Assembly: GCA_963680875.1 (NCBI GenBank)
Contig: OY804578.1
Location: 25,015,101 to 25,079,100, forward strand
DNA: 64,000 bases
Direction of reading: 5' to 3'
From: Bathymodiolus brooksi
Taxonomy: Eukaryota; Mollusca; Bivalvia; Mytilida; Modiolidae
Part shown: positions 49,205-61,076 of the stretch, in pieces
How the letters are laid out: each line of letters begins with the position of its first letter
Position numbering within the stretch: the stretch's first letter is position 1
Program-made: the position numbers and the translations under genes
Notes under the pieces: model-generated
Seen by the model: only the letters and a program-made list of their open reading frames with translations
The model's database searches: none
Told to the model about the DNA's origin: nothing

Positions 49205-49232
49205 CAAAATCATGTGACTTTCCGGAAGTGTA
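49205..49232 (-). promoter_or_regulatory. Possible VPS26C core promoter/5' UTR motifs: TCATGTGA and CCGGAAGTG
   Basis: TCATGTGA (49210-49217) matches the M-box/E-box bound by MITF/TFE factors. CCGGAAGTG (49222-49230) matches the ETS-family consensus. They lie 16-36 bp from the ATG on the 5' side. The motifs are read directly; function is inferred. ETS sites at TATA-less promoters and TFE-type control of endolysosomal genes are known in animals. Confidence 0.35.
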
Positions 49233-49514
49233 CAAAAAATTGATACTATCATTGAAAACAAGATCATTGGTAAAGCTAATAACCACAAATTATTAAATAG
49301 CAATAAAGTATGACATTGCACACAAATACATAGCTAAAGAAGATGTTTCTTTTATCTTTTTTTTTCTAGCGATATACGTTGTCTTGTTTTTTTTTTTGTA
49401 TCTCTTAGCAGTTTATGTTTTGCAACTGACGAAGACGGTTGTGCCGTCGAAAATTTTTGCAATACTTCGTTTAAATGCATTTAAATTTAGATAAGACAAA
49501 AACCCAATGAGTAT

Positions 49515-49721
49515 ATGAAAAATATCGACGGACACAATCAACGAAAAAGACATCGGGACATGCAAACTTTGGTAAATGCAATCACAGTGTCTTCAAAGAC
49601 AACACAAGGAAGAGTCAAAACATGGTCTCTAAACACAGATGGACATTTAATGTTGGTAAAATTTATATGGAATGCCATACATTGCCGGGGCTTTGAAAAG
49701 GATGGTCTTACCAAGGTTTGA
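49515..49721 (+). other. Unrecognised open frame, possible exon
   Basis: It opens with MKNIDGHNQRKRHRDMQTL and ends GRVKTWSLNTDGHLMLVKFI then ...EKDGLTK before AAG|GTTTGATT, which could be a weak donor. I recognise no family. It may be chance or part of an unknown element. Confidence 0.2.
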
Positions 49722-49846
49722 TTTGTCTACTATGATTATTGATAATAGATTTCCACATTGATACTATTCATTAAAAGTATGAAGAAAATTCAAGCAATGC
49801 CTAACTATGATAACTGACACCGATTACTCTTGGTTTTCTAAGTGCC

Positions 49847-50197
49847 GTGTGTGTGCACATGTATGTGGAAATTTTTTACTTGCAAGGAGTGCAGCATTCT
49901 ACATGCAAGATGTTCTTATTAGAATCCCTTCGTAATGGCGAGTTATTTGATTCGTCCTGCACAAATATCAGACACCCCAACTTGATTTACAAATGTCATA
50001 CTACTATGGCGAAAAAGAACCCGGGGATTTTGAAGTATTTGACAAAATATTTGGCAAGACAGGAGACAATTTATTTTTCAAATTCAGGCACATATAAGAA
50101 AATGGTTGGCGCCCAAGTAATATTTGATCGAAATGTAGTGGAAATTCGTAAAAAAAAACCACGAGAAATACGAAAACTATCAATATCTAAAAATTAA
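49847..50197 (+). other. Unrecognised 116-codon open frame
   Basis: It is basic, ending IRKKKPREIRKLSISKN, with TMAKKNPGILKYLTKYLARQ in the middle. No known motif is seen. The region is AT-rich, so a chance frame is possible. It is not connected to SAXO by any clear splice site. Confidence 0.2.
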
Positions 50198-50614
50198 TAA
50201 GAGCATATTTCTTACTGCAATCTTATTTAAATTAGATTATTTCTTACTGCTACTTACAATCTAAAACTCGATTTATGTTTTAAAAATTGTGATATACGTA
50301 GCGTTTGCTTTTATCACAACTTGCTCAAAATAAAAGGACAGTGTGTTTAGTTTTCAATACAGCGTATTCTATATAAATGGAGGATCCATCCCTATCTATA
50401 GTAAGAGTTTCTCTTGAGAGGCATCTGAAGAGATGTTTGATTACAAACCACGTTTGGAGTAAAGAAGATAATTCATAATCTTATCAGTTGACCTTTTCTA
50501 ATTGCCGCTTACCAAGTCTTGAAAGTAAAATATGATTCACTCGACCAAGCTCGAGTGAGTCCGCTGCTCTCTTATCGTTAATTTAGTTTACACGTATTAT
50601 ATTCGACAATTTAC

Positions 50615-50722
50615 CTTGAACCATTTGAACGAACTTTCTGTTTCTATAAGAAATGCACTATACGGTAATGCATGGCCAGCTTTGAACTGAATAAATGCAG
50701 CACCCCCCAAGAAAGGCAACAT
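50615..50722 (-). CDS. Candidate first exon of an unassigned minus-strand gene
   Basis: ATG at 50722-50720 opens 36 codons, MLPFLGGAAFIQFKAGHALP then YSAFLIETESSFKWFK, ending at a good donor AAG|GTAAATTG in phase 0. The composition looks protein-like (balanced, hydrophobic start) and the base composition is less AT-rich than its surroundings. I could not name the family or find the next exon. It could belong to a gene between VPS26C and SAXO, be an alternative 5' exon of VPS26C (exon 2 is also phase 0), or be chance. Confidence 0.35.
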
Positions 50723-51734
50723 TTCTTCGATTTAATCAATTAATCAAACAGCATACGGTAACAAAAGTGATGATTAATGGATAAACAACTTTAAGACTAA
50801 AATACTGATATATTAGGGAAAAACTTGTTTGAACTATATCAAACTTTAAAGTAATCAAGGACGCATGAAGGAGAGCTCCATCTAATTTGTCATCAACTTG
50901 TAAAGGGTTATACTGACTGACTGGACGATAACCTCTTATGAGGGTGCTTTAGGGATCTATATGCGTGACACAAAAAAAAGGGGGGGGGGGGGGCTAGTAA
51001 AGATTTGATTGTAATTAGATTCAATTAGAGAAAATAGTGTTGTTTTAAATCAAGAATAGAGACATGTACCACACGACTTAAAAATCACTGCAGTTGGCAA
51101 CTATATTTCTTGCATACAAAATATAGATTTTTAATGTATTTATAACTTTTTTTCCCCTTTGACCATGTTTTTATCTTAATTAAATATTAATGTTTATCAA
51201 TGCAAAAACGTACTCTCTGCTAATTTTTAAGTAAACATATAAGACATTGTTGATGTGAAGATCTGCGTAAGATTAAATTATGTCCGTTCTATGTTAACAC
51301 TATTTTAGATATTGCTGGTTTTTAATTATATTGTATGTATCCTTTCTCCTCCCTCGTTAATATAAAGAAAGTATTATGTTTTGTAATGCATGTATAAATC
51401 CTTGATTCTATCAAATGAACTGCTTCCAATAAATTCATATTATTTTATAGATGTTGGTATTTTCAAGGTTTTTGATTGTTTTTAAACATAGTTTACATAT
51501 TGATTAAATAATCCAGCGGGGTGTCAATAGAACAGCCGTCTCTATCAACGTCGCTAGGGATAAATCGTTCCGGATTGGATACGTGATCACATTGTTTGTT
51601 CAATTAACACCGTAGATCCTTTAATTATAATATATTTGTTTGGTTATTAAAGGAAGTTTATGGTGCCTGGTGACCGGAAATGTAGGGTAGCAGGAATTTA
51701 TAGTACATTTTAGTTTCTACAAACAATCAGGAAG

Positions 51735-51811
51735 ATGCCGTTAAATCCAGACGAGATTTTGAGAGAACAATTTCCGGATAATGTTTCTATCAGCGATCTG
51801 TGTGATTGTGG
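51735..51811 (+). CDS. SAXO-like microtubule-stabilising protein, exon 1
   Basis: SAXO (FAM154) proteins bind and stabilise axonemal and centriolar microtubules through repeated Mn-type modules. ATG at 51735 opens MPLNPDEILREQFPDNVSIS and DLCDCG, ending at donor TGTGG|GTAAGG in phase 2. Joined to exon 2 it gives CDCGKHKKRTQ, which fits the short Cys-rich C.CG.H start of SAXO proteins. The assignment depends mainly on the joined exons; exon 1 alone would be weak. Confidence 0.72.
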
Positions 51812-53424
51812 GTAAGGTTTAAAATTATCTTTTCAAGTACAAAAGCAAACACAATATGTTGACAGATAGGTGTGAAGTTTTTAAATAAAGATTTACACAC
51901 GAAATGTCTGAGATACACGTGTATGCGGTTGAAATGTTATTTTATTAGACACTAAATGTGTACGTTTTGAAGACATTGTACGGTTTAAATGTATAAATTG
52001 TTGGGGGAAATTGACCTGAACAACCCTTGAGTTATCTTGATTACACGACACTGCACAATAGGACTAATTGAACAAATTTGATGTTCTGTGAATTTTATTG
52101 TAATCCACCGAAATACAGTAGAAAATAACAGACAAATCAAATTAATTCGCATTCCAATTTGCAATCTCAATTCAAATGTCTAGGTTGAAATTATATGCTC
52201 AGGCTAAATTTAACACAGTATTTGAAATTGTACTTTAAACCAGGCTTAACTTATATAATTTATTATGTCATATTAAATGTATGAACATAATCCTAGATAT
52301 AAAAAAAATTGCAACAGGTATTAAAAGGTATTGCATAAAATAGATAAGATTAAAATGGGCGCAACTTAGATAATTGTACAGCAATTAGTATCAAATAACA
52401 CTAAAATGTTACAAAAGATGAGCGAAGTTATCTCTGTTGAACAATATGATATTAAACATTGGCACATTTAAGAAAATCCAGACTCACTTCGTATACATAC
52501 TGAAACATAATGTGAACAAATCTATTTGAATGTAGTGATACCTGCCTTCGAAAAGGACGCAACAGTGTTTAGTGAATAGAACAGCAGGTTCTTGAGCTTT
52601 GACAGCAGGTTTATAATCATTACATTTGTTGCAATTATAGTTCTTTCAGTCCGATTAAAACCACCCAAACATGACGAGCACAGTGAAGTATGGGGCATGG
52701 ATTTAATCAGACCTTCTGTTGGACCTAGCTTGAATAGAATTTCGTAGTTAGGGCATTACTTCACATTGCTTCGTTTGTGAAATGACATTTTTTGATTGAA
52801 CCAATCAATACCCCCAATTAAACTTCTTTCTAGATGACCACATACAGGTCTGGTTGTATTTGTAAGTTTTACAATAAGAAATAATATATCACATAATGCC
52901 AGTGTTGTTCTTTAGCTGACTACCAAAGTGTTATGAATTTAGAAATATTGCTTTGACACCGAATGCAAGACAAATAACAAATATACATTTAGTGAGTGAG
53001 TGAGCAATTCAGTTATATCATGACGAGTACAAGTCACTTTTGAATTGACGATGATGATGATGTCTGTTTTGTACTAGACCAACTTGTCAATTTGCATTTT
53101 TATATTTCTACCTCGCTAATTATACAACAGTAAAGGTAGATATGTGGCTCCACATGGATAAAATTTATGCTTACTCCTAGCCAGCCGACCGTTACCCTTT
53201 CTCTTTAATGCTTGCTTAGCAGAGAGGCAACCATTACCAATTGTATTGCCTTTCATTGGGAATCGAAACCTTGAGGCGAACACTCTAGTCTCTTTCCTTT
53301 GTACCACTAAGGTATTGTACGTATATTCTATATATAGCATTTCAAAATCTCACAGCATTAATCTGAGGTTACCCATGATTAATGTGTTTCAGTACAAGAT
53401 ATTTTACAAAGCAACTTATTTCAG
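51812..53424. other. SAXO-like intron 1
   Basis: Contains the SINE at 52991-53320. The remainder is AT-rich with no supportable exon; the minus frame at 51985-52170 is not convincing. Confidence 0.5.
52991..53320 (-). mobile_element. tRNA-derived SINE, minus orientation, in SAXO-like intron 1
   Basis: The tail AGTGAGTGAGTGAGC is at 52991. On the minus strand the head is CCTTAGTGGTACAAAGGAAA with GTTCGCCT and a near-perfect B box GGTTTCGATTCCC. It has the same body as the copies at 14917, 32737 and 40226. A GATGATGATG run sits inside. Confidence 0.85.
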
Positions 53425-53662
53425 GAAACATAAAAAGAGAACACAGGGCCCTCCTCCCATTCCAAGAAAAACTATCCCACTACCGGAAACGGATTACAGA
53501 TCAACATTCAAAGGTACCCTCCAGCGACCACGTTCTAGCAAGCGACCTGCATCAGAGGGCCTGAGAACAAATATTCCTAGAGAACCCATGTTCTTTGATA
53601 CCAACCAGAGAAGTGACTTCCGGTCACATGGATATATAGAGAGAACGAAACCAATTATACCG
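53425..53662 (+). CDS. SAXO-like protein, exon 2
   Basis: The acceptor is CTTATTTCAG|GAAACA, phase 2; the donor is ATACCG|GTATGTTG, phase 0. Its 79 full codons include KHKKRTQGPPPIPRKTIPLP, ETDYRSTFKG, EPMFFDTNQRSDFRSHGYIE and RTKPIIP. Two motifs of the type (T/S)(D/E)(Y/F)R.(.)F/H resemble SAXO Mn modules, where a short Tyr/Phe-containing core recurs along the chain. The sequence is basic and proline-rich, as expected for a microtubule binder. Confidence 0.78.
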
Positions 53663-55405
53663 GTATGTTGTACCATGTAAACCATTGTTGGTGGTGTTAC
53701 CATTGTTCCTAGTCAGTTAGTGTAGTTAAGGAGTTTAAGTGAAATAGTGAGGTACAAAGGTTGTTGATTTGTGGTATCAGTTTAACACTTCAATAATTAA
53801 AAGTTCAATTAACATTTTAAAGATTCCTATTCCTCATGCTTGAAATATTTTTCCTCTTCACTGAACTGCCACATTTAATATTTATACAAGTCATTGAGTT
53901 AAATAATTGTTGAATTTAATTTACATTTATGAACAGATAGAAATGCACATATTTGTTTAAAATGAAAAAAGACAAACTGTCAAAATATGTATTTATTAAT
54001 TTCGCTTAAATTTATTTTGAGAATTTCCTGGTATTTTTTTATATGGGACATATCCATGATGTATATGTACTAACCAGTGTTGTGGCTTGAAATTGTAACA
54101 GGAATGCCCAAAGTGTATAACATCCCTATCAGATTTACAGAAGCATATACATTTTCAAAATGTAATTGTTCTTTTAAAGCTGATTTTGAAATTTTCAATC
54201 CATTGGTCATAGAGATATACCAAGGAAAAACATTTTTGTATAATTTGATAATTTTCAGACAATGAGATGATCATTCTCCTGGTAAATCGTATTATTTCCG
54301 AGGCTACGACTAGAATGCATATAAGTAGTGGTCATATATTTTTAAACAATTCAGGCTCCATGTACTGATAGCAACCAAACACTGCAGTTTAATGATATTC
54401 GGAAAGATATTACAATGAATGTCCATTACTGGTACATAAATGGGTCTATGATTGTGTCCATTTCCACATGGTCTAGTAATTAACTTCATACATTCCTCAC
54501 CTGTCTATAACCAACATCCTAAAATACCTGACACCCACGAGATATTTTTTGTTCACAGTTTGTTTTAACACCAACTTTTAGTCACATTTTCATGTATTCA
54601 TATTCACATTACAATATCCAATCATGTGTGACAAGATTAAAGGTATATGGCTATTAAAGGTATATGTCTACTAGTTTCCATGGTATTTGTGTTTATTTAC
54701 ATTTTTTATGGTATTGGTTTATGTTACTTACAATCACTTTATGTAGTACTTTTGCACATATAACATTTTTAGGATTTATATGGAAGTGTCATTTTTCCAA
54801 CAAGAAGCAGAAAAATTCAACATGGCCGCCGTGTCAGTCGAAGTGTAAGCCAACCACAGTAGTGTAATACAATATAGTATTTGGTGTATCTTATCTATGT
54901 AGTTCTTTTCTTTATTTCTAGGTGCTGATAATAAAACATAACAAGTTATCTTCTTATAACTTCTATCTAATGAAAAATAATGATCCAGTGTCAAAATTCA
55001 TTATAAAAAATATATTTTCCATAATTCTATTTTCACTATCCAGTGCAAAAGAGTGCAGTAATGACAATATGCAAGATTCTATAATTTCGAGCGTTTTTTC
55101 CTGACTTACCACACGATTCATTGCAGCAATTATGTTAATGATAAACACCATTAGTTTATAATTGAATCTGAAAAGTTGATATTCACTTATGAAATGAAAT
55201 CGTTATGTAATTTAAAGTGAAATCTAAATTTTGTTAACTGATGCACAATAATATGTAGAATGTATGACCAGAATCATGTACAATCATAAATGAATTATGA
55301 CAAATGTATCATTATTGCTCATTTTCGTTATATTATAGAAAAAAGACATTATTCTTTACAATATAATATTATTTTTAAAACATCTTCATTCATATTGTCT
55401 CATAA
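53663..55405. other. SAXO-like intron 2, first part
   Basis: This is AT-rich; frames at 54077-54265, 54664-54867 and 54922-55151 lack splice context and recognisable motifs. No exon needs to be present here because exon 2 and exon 3 share phase 0, but a missed small exon cannot be excluded. Confidence 0.4.
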
Positions 55406-55409
55406 TTTA

Positions 55410-55905
55410 TTGTTCAGTGTGTACTGTAAAACATGTCTCAATTACCATTTCTTGTTCTGTGGTTTCTGTAAAAGGTATGTCCAAATTACCATTTCCTTTG
55501 CTGTGTATAGCAGTAAACATCTGACCAAATTACTATTTGTTGTACTCTGCGTAACATCAACACGTGTGTTCCAATTACCATTTCTGGCTTTGTGTATATT
55601 GTAACATGCATGTCACAACCACCATTTCTTGGTTTGTGTGTGCTGTTAAACACGTGTCTCAATTGCAATTTCTCGTTCTGTGTGTACTGTAAAATGCATT
55701 TCTCAATTACTAATATAATTTCCCCTTCTGTGTATATTGTAATTATATACCATGCATGTCTCAATTACCATTTCCTGTTCTGTGTATACTGTAAAACGTG
55801 TGTTCCAATTACCATTTATTGTCCTGTGCGCAGCTTAAAACGTGCGTCTCAATTAACATGTCTTGTTCTTTGTACTGTAAAACGTGTGTACCAATGACCA
55901 CTTCT
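55410..55905. repeat. Degenerate minisatellite (about ten units of 40-60 bp)
   Basis: Units carry TGTACTGTAAAACATGTCTC, then CAATTACCATTTCTTGTTCTGTG with many substitutions and length changes. Frames through this region (55290-55897) are not genes. Confidence 0.8.
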
Positions 55906-56030
55906 TACTTTTATACTGTATGAATCTTGTGTATATGGTACAAAATACAAGTGTAAAGATGACTACAGGTAAAATTGTACCCATATATTTAGTTTCTACA
56001 AGTGACAATCTGTTTTTATTGCAATAATAT

Positions 56031-56172
56031 ACAATTACTGCACTTGAACGAGATCAATATGAGGTTTTATGGAGCAGAGTACAACAATATTGAACGAGGC
56101 AAAGCCGAGTTCAATATTGTTGTTCTCTGCTCCATTAAACCTCATATTGATCAAGTTCAAGTGTAGTAATTG
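56031..56172. mobile_element. Foldback hairpin with 65-bp arms
   Basis: ACAATTACTGCACTTGAACG...CAATATTGAAC is mirrored by GTTCAATATTG...GTTCAAGTGTAGTAATTGT with about four mismatches. The loop GAGGCAAAGCCGA resembles the GGC.CGCC loops of the hairpins at 37859 and 38796. Confidence 0.85.
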
Positions 56173-56636
56173 TTTTATTACATACGGCTCTAGTTTACTT
56201 TAATTTTGAAATTTTATGAAAACTTTTTGAAAATTTTATCATTTTGAATTTTTTTGGAATCTTATGAAATTTTTGAAAGTTTAGAAATTTTATGAAATAT
56301 TTGAATTTCAAAAAAAATTTAAATTTTTAAGAAATTTTTGAAATTTTCAAATTTAAAAAAAAATTGACCTTTAAATTTTTTGTTTTAAATTTTATAATTT
56401 AGAAATTTTTTGAAAATTTTGAAATTCTATGAATTTTTCTAACATATTGATTAGCAAAAAGCAATTTCTGTGCAATAAAAAACCATATTGCACTCCCGTG
56501 CCACGTAATTTCATTCATTGATTTTGCACGAGAGTGCAATATGATTATTTATTGCACAGAAATTGCTTTTTGCTAATCAATATGTATTGCTTCTGGCCAA
56601 TAGAAAAACAGTAAAATAGAGCCTTATGTAATAACA
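56172..56636. mobile_element. MITE with a nested foldback
   Basis: The outer repeats TTATTACATACGGCTCTAGT (56175) and ATAGAGCCTTATGTAATAAC (ending about 56634) enclose an A/T-rich tract of imperfect GAAATTTTATGAAA-type text (56200-56440) and an inner hairpin (56443-56584). The inner hairpin has arms CATATTGATTAGCAAAAAGC and GCTTTTTGCTAATCAATATG. It directly abuts the hairpin at 56031. Confidence 0.75.
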
Positions 56637-57169
56637 AGAGTTATTGGTGAAAATGACAATAACATGTAGCATGCTAAGGCTAGAATTACATATTTATTGA
56701 TTGCTAGATCAGTCACATTTGTCGTAATGGACCGTACAATGCTGGATGCAACACACTATTTTATATAGACAGTCGTTTTAATATGACAAAGGGACATAAA
56801 AGTAACACAATTATGAATGAAAATTAATCAATATTCTTCCTATCAATTTTATCGGAACATTTAGTTAATCCTTTTTGATGTATATTTTCACAATAATGTA
56901 ATATTGACACATATTTTCGTATATAAAAATAGTAGAAAGCTAAACAGTATAAAGACGTATTACTATATACAATGTACAATCAAATTCTACTAAGACATGA
57001 GGCGCCTATTGTATTCAACAGATTTCTTCTAATGTGAAACTATTATGGTATGCATATTAAAATTGATTTAGAATGAGGCTATGACACGATTCCAATAACA
57101 TAGAATAAGTAAATAATATAAATAATAGATAGAACATGCCAACAAATTGGTTACTAAGGTGATTTTAGG

Positions 57170-58135
57170 ACTGTGGACTGACAACACAGTGCACTAACAG
57201 TTATCGATTGACGACATTGTGGACTAACAGTTATCGATTGACGACATTGTGGACTAACAGTTATCCACTGACAACATTGTGGACTAACAGTTATCCACTG
57301 ACAACATTGTGGACTAACAGTTATCCACTGACAACATTATGGACTAACAGTTATCGATTGACGACATTATGGACTAACAGTTATATACTGACAACATTGT
57401 GGACTAACAGTTATCGATTGACGACATTATGGACTAACAGTTATCCACTGACAACATTGTGGACTAACAGTTATCCACTGACAACATTGTGGACTAACAG
57501 TTATCCACTGACAACATTGTGGACTAACAGTTATCCACTGACAACATTATGGACTAACAGTTATCCACTGACAACATTGTGGACTAACAGTTATCCACTG
57601 ACAACATTATGGACTAACAGTTATCCACTGACAACATTGTGGACTAACAGTTATCGATTGACGACATTATGGACTAACAGTTATCGATTGACGACATTAT
57701 GGACTAACAGTTATCCACTGACAACATTGTGGACTAACAGTTATCCACTGACAACATTGTGGACTAACAGTTATCGATTGACGACATTGTGGACTGACAG
57801 TTATCCACTGACAACATTGTGGACTAACAGTTATCCACTGACAACACTGTGGACTAACAGTTATCGACTGACGACATTATGGACTAACAGTTATCGACTG
57901 ACGACATTGTGGACTAACAGTTATCCACTGACAACATTGTGGACTAACAGTTATCGATTGATGACATTGTGGACTAACAGTTATCCACTGACAACATTGT
58001 GGACAAACAGTTATCCACTGACAACATTGTGGACTAACAGTTATTCACTGACAACATTGTGGACTAACAGTTATCCACTGACAACATTGTGGACTAACAG
58101 TTATCCGGTGATAACAATGTGGACTAATTATCCAC
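57170..58135. repeat. 30-bp minisatellite, about 32 units, in SAXO-like intron 2
   Basis: The unit is GGACTAACAGTTATCCACTG + ACAACATTGT. Two linked variant classes alternate irregularly: CCACTGACAAC and CGATTGACGAC, the second often with CATTAT. The unit length is a multiple of three, which creates a 317-codon TTLWTNSYPL frame with no biological meaning. Confidence 0.97.
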
Positions 58136-59180
58136 TATCAATATTAAATCCACCATTTTAAAGCCAGATAATAGTAATGTAAATGTGAGATATGATTTTA
58201 AAGTTTTAGTAAGATTTAGAAAAAAAAAACCATATTGCTTGCACCAGATATAAACTATTTCTAAATACAGGTAGTAATACTGTAAATTAGGATAGCATAG
58301 TGGTAGTCTATATTACAGTTTAAATTATACTTTTAAATTTAAATGTTCCAAATCAAAATCTTTTCATCTTAACATATATTTGCACAATAAATAGAGGTCT
58401 ACAATATATTTGTTCAAAATATTAGACCAAAACCTAATTCGTACGCCTCAACCAAGCACAATTTTAATAGTTTAATTGTTATATTTATTGAAAAATGACA
58501 AAAATAACGGTCAATTCTATAATTGTTTTGTGATTACGAATATTTTTTATTTATTTAACATGGAAGTCCAATGTTTGTACAAACCCAAATATAGTCGTTA
58601 TATGGCCGTTCACTTAAAAGACGAATTAACATTTAAAAACCATTTAAAATGAATCACTATTGTACTATATAGAATTCATCGATCTCTACCGATATAATAC
58701 AATTGTTACCTGAACTCTTAAATTTGAGTTCAGTAAATTTGATCCTGCCAAAGTTAATTGCAATATTTATTTATGAGGAAGATATTGATTATTAAGATTC
58801 TTAATATCGGTACTTGTTTCTGCCAGTGCATTCATGTTTTTTGAATCGCATGCATATTAAGTACATACTGTTTTTGTAATAGTAACTGTTGTAGTTTGTT
58901 ACACGTATTTCTTCTACAAAGTTAACATTCAGTGTGAAAACACAGCTTCGTGTATTTAATTCCAAAGAACAATAGGGGAAAGTATTGTGTGAAGTATTAT
59001 CATTTACCATTGTACGAAATATCAACATGTCTCATATTCTAAGCTTGTTTGACCAGTTGGTTAAATTTTCGTAATATTTTTAATCAACACTGGGTAAAGT
59101 TTTGCATGATAATTCTCGCGAACGGCCATTAGCGACAGAAATTAAACAACTTTAGATATTCTTAGGTCATAGGAGAAACA
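58136..59180. other. SAXO-like intron 2, no features recognised
   Basis: AT-rich, without exons or repeats that I can support. The minus frame 58801-59028 is not convincing. Confidence 0.4.
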
Positions 59181-59375
59181 TGTTCTCCTTCTGCTACCAG
59201 TGGATTACGATATTTCTCCACTGTATTCCACCGGTAACTACGATATTTCTCCACTGTATTCCACCGGTAACTACGATATTTCTCCACTGTATTCCACCGG
59301 TAACTACGATATTTCTCCACTGTATTCCACCGGTAACTACGATATTTCTCCACTGTATTCTACCGGTAACAGAGG
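59181..59375. repeat. Foldback-type sequence with a 33-bp unit amplified about five times
   Basis: TTCTCCTTCTGCTACCAGTG and GTAACAGAGGGAGAATCTAT resemble the outer parts of the hairpin at 15351-15506. Between them the 33-bp unit TATTCCACCGGTAACTACGA + TATTTCTCCACTG is repeated. Frames on both strands are open only because 33 is a multiple of three. Confidence 0.85.
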
Positions 59376-59929
59376 GAGAATCTATGTATACCGTTGTATG
59401 AGCTATTGTAATGGGGAAATATTGCATGATGTATTATCATTTTCCATCGTACGAAGTATTGTCATTATTACCATTCTTCATCGTATAAAGTTTTGTCATC
59501 TACCTTATGTATTCACCGCCATTACATGTATTACAATGTTAACATGTATGCTTTATTTTAATCTCTACTTAATTGTCTACTTTAACTTTAACAAAAATAA
59601 TATGTATGCCAAAATCTTTAATATACATGTAACGCTTGTATAGAGAGTGTATTCAGTCATGCATGTCTAAATCTACTTTAATATAGTACCTATTTATCTT
59701 CAAAGAACATATTCTTTCATGCTTTCTATTTCATTTTAAATATCTTTTGTATACTTCCTTTAGAAAACACTGACATTTGTGTTCAATGGAGACAATTTTC
59801 TTTCTAATTATATATTTGAAAGTTTGTTCATCAATATGCAAATGATTGAAAACGTTAATGATGTAATTATATTACCATTGGTCCTTAGTTACGACTAATC
59901 TTAAATGACAGTGGAATGTTCTATATATG

Positions 59930-60560
59930 GACTTTGCAAAATTGAATATCTGAAAAATGGTTAAAATTAGTAATTAGAAACAATTTAATTGATCAGTTTA
60001 AGCAAATATGGAACTCATCCATCGAAACATCTTCAAAGGGGAATAATTATAAACTGTTTAAAGGGGAATTAAAATTCTAGAATTATTTAGACATTTTAGA
60101 AGATAAGGACAAATTTACATTGTGTAGATTTAGAATTACAAACCACAGACTACCGGTAGAAGTGGGGAGGTGGAAAACAATTATTAGAGAAAATAAGTTC
60201 TGTCATTTATGTTCAAGAAGAGAATTGGGAGACGAGTATCACTATATTTTTGAGTGTACTGAATTTATTAATGAAAGAAAACTTTATTTTGATTTTGTCC
60301 ATATAAATAGACATAATATCATTAAATATAATAACCTGATGTCTTCTAAGTTTATATATACTTTAAGTAAACTCTGTAAATTTATCAGAATAGTAAACAA
60401 GAGGATATTTCCTCTAGGTTGATCCACTTTTCACAATTCAATATTTGTTTAATTATGTATTACATGTATTTATTTCTTATGTATATTGTGTTAATTGTAT
60501 ATGTCATCTCTGTACCTCTGTAAATTGGTTATGAGAAATAAAGATAAAGATATATATATT
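59930..60560 (+). mobile_element. 5'-truncated LINE remnant with A/T-rich tail
   Basis: The coding remnant (59958-60422) is followed by a short 3' region ending TGAGAAATAAAGATAAAGAT and an (AT)n microsatellite at about 60548-60582. Confidence 0.75.
59958..60422 (+). pseudogene. LINE ORF2 C-terminal fragment with zinc-knuckle-like motif
   Basis: It reads LCRFRITNHRLPVEVGRW, then FCHLCSRRELGDEYHYIFEC and on to LSKLCKFIRIVNKR. The FR..NH.LP.E.GRW and C..C....GDE.H..FEC pattern is the C-terminal end of many animal LINEs. An in-frame TAG at 60078 and loss of the rest show it is dead. Confidence 0.82.
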
Positions 60561-60582
60561 ATATATATATATACAATATAGG

Positions 60583-61076
60583 AGACATCCTGTTGTCCTT
60601 TATATAATCAACTATTATAAGAAGAAACATCCTTACTGAACAAATCAAAAAAATACATGCAATGTAGTTGAAAACACAACAAGAAGCAAATATGCAGCCT
60701 AATACATTTTATTTGTATAATGGAGATCAAACTGCCCTCTTGAAAAGAAGTCGTTGATGTTGTGTCAATCAATTGTAAAACGAAAAATGATTTATATCTG
60801 TGTTAATGTATTAATTATAAGACAATACTTTGGTTAATATATGGTTTTTAGTCATTTTATTTGCTCATGAAGACAAAAAGAATAGATACAAATTTATCAG
60901 CATATAAAGCCCCCTAACACTATTTACTGGTAACCTTCCCTCCTGACCACTCCACTCCCTAATATTTAATGTTATATATTTTGTGATTTGTGGGATATAT
61001 GCTTAGAACTTATATAAAAGTTCAAATTAATTTTCATGATCAAAAACTAAAATAAGATTATAATGATTTACTACAG
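60583..61076. other. SAXO-like intron 2, last part
   Basis: AT-rich DNA before the exon 3 acceptor; no other feature recognised. Confidence 0.4.

Larger units (their letters stand above)
49235..51734. other. Intergenic interval between divergent VPS26C and SAXO-like genes
   Basis: Besides the candidates listed separately, it holds CTGACGAAGACGG...CCGTCGAAA near 49430 (a short hairpin typical of retroelement ends) and a CACTCGACCAAGCTCGAGTG inverted repeat at about 50538. A homopolymer run of 14 G lies at 50980-50993. No clear promoter element of the SAXO-like gene was identified. Confidence 0.4.

Noticed and set aside
54077..54265. Extra SAXO exon
   Set aside because: It has no acceptor/donor pair in phase and no SAXO module motif; exon 2 and exon 3 already join in phase.
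57208..58161. 317-codon frame of TTLWTNSYPL repeats
   Set aside because: It is a 30-bp minisatellite read in a stop-free frame, with no splice or start context in the SAXO-like intron.
59162..59643. Open frames on both strands at 59.2-59.6 kb
   Set aside because: They come from the 33-bp tandem unit, whose length is a multiple of three.
60120..60422. Independent 100-codon zinc-knuckle gene
   Set aside because: It is the C-terminal remnant of a LINE, with an in-frame stop just upstream and an A/T tail downstream.
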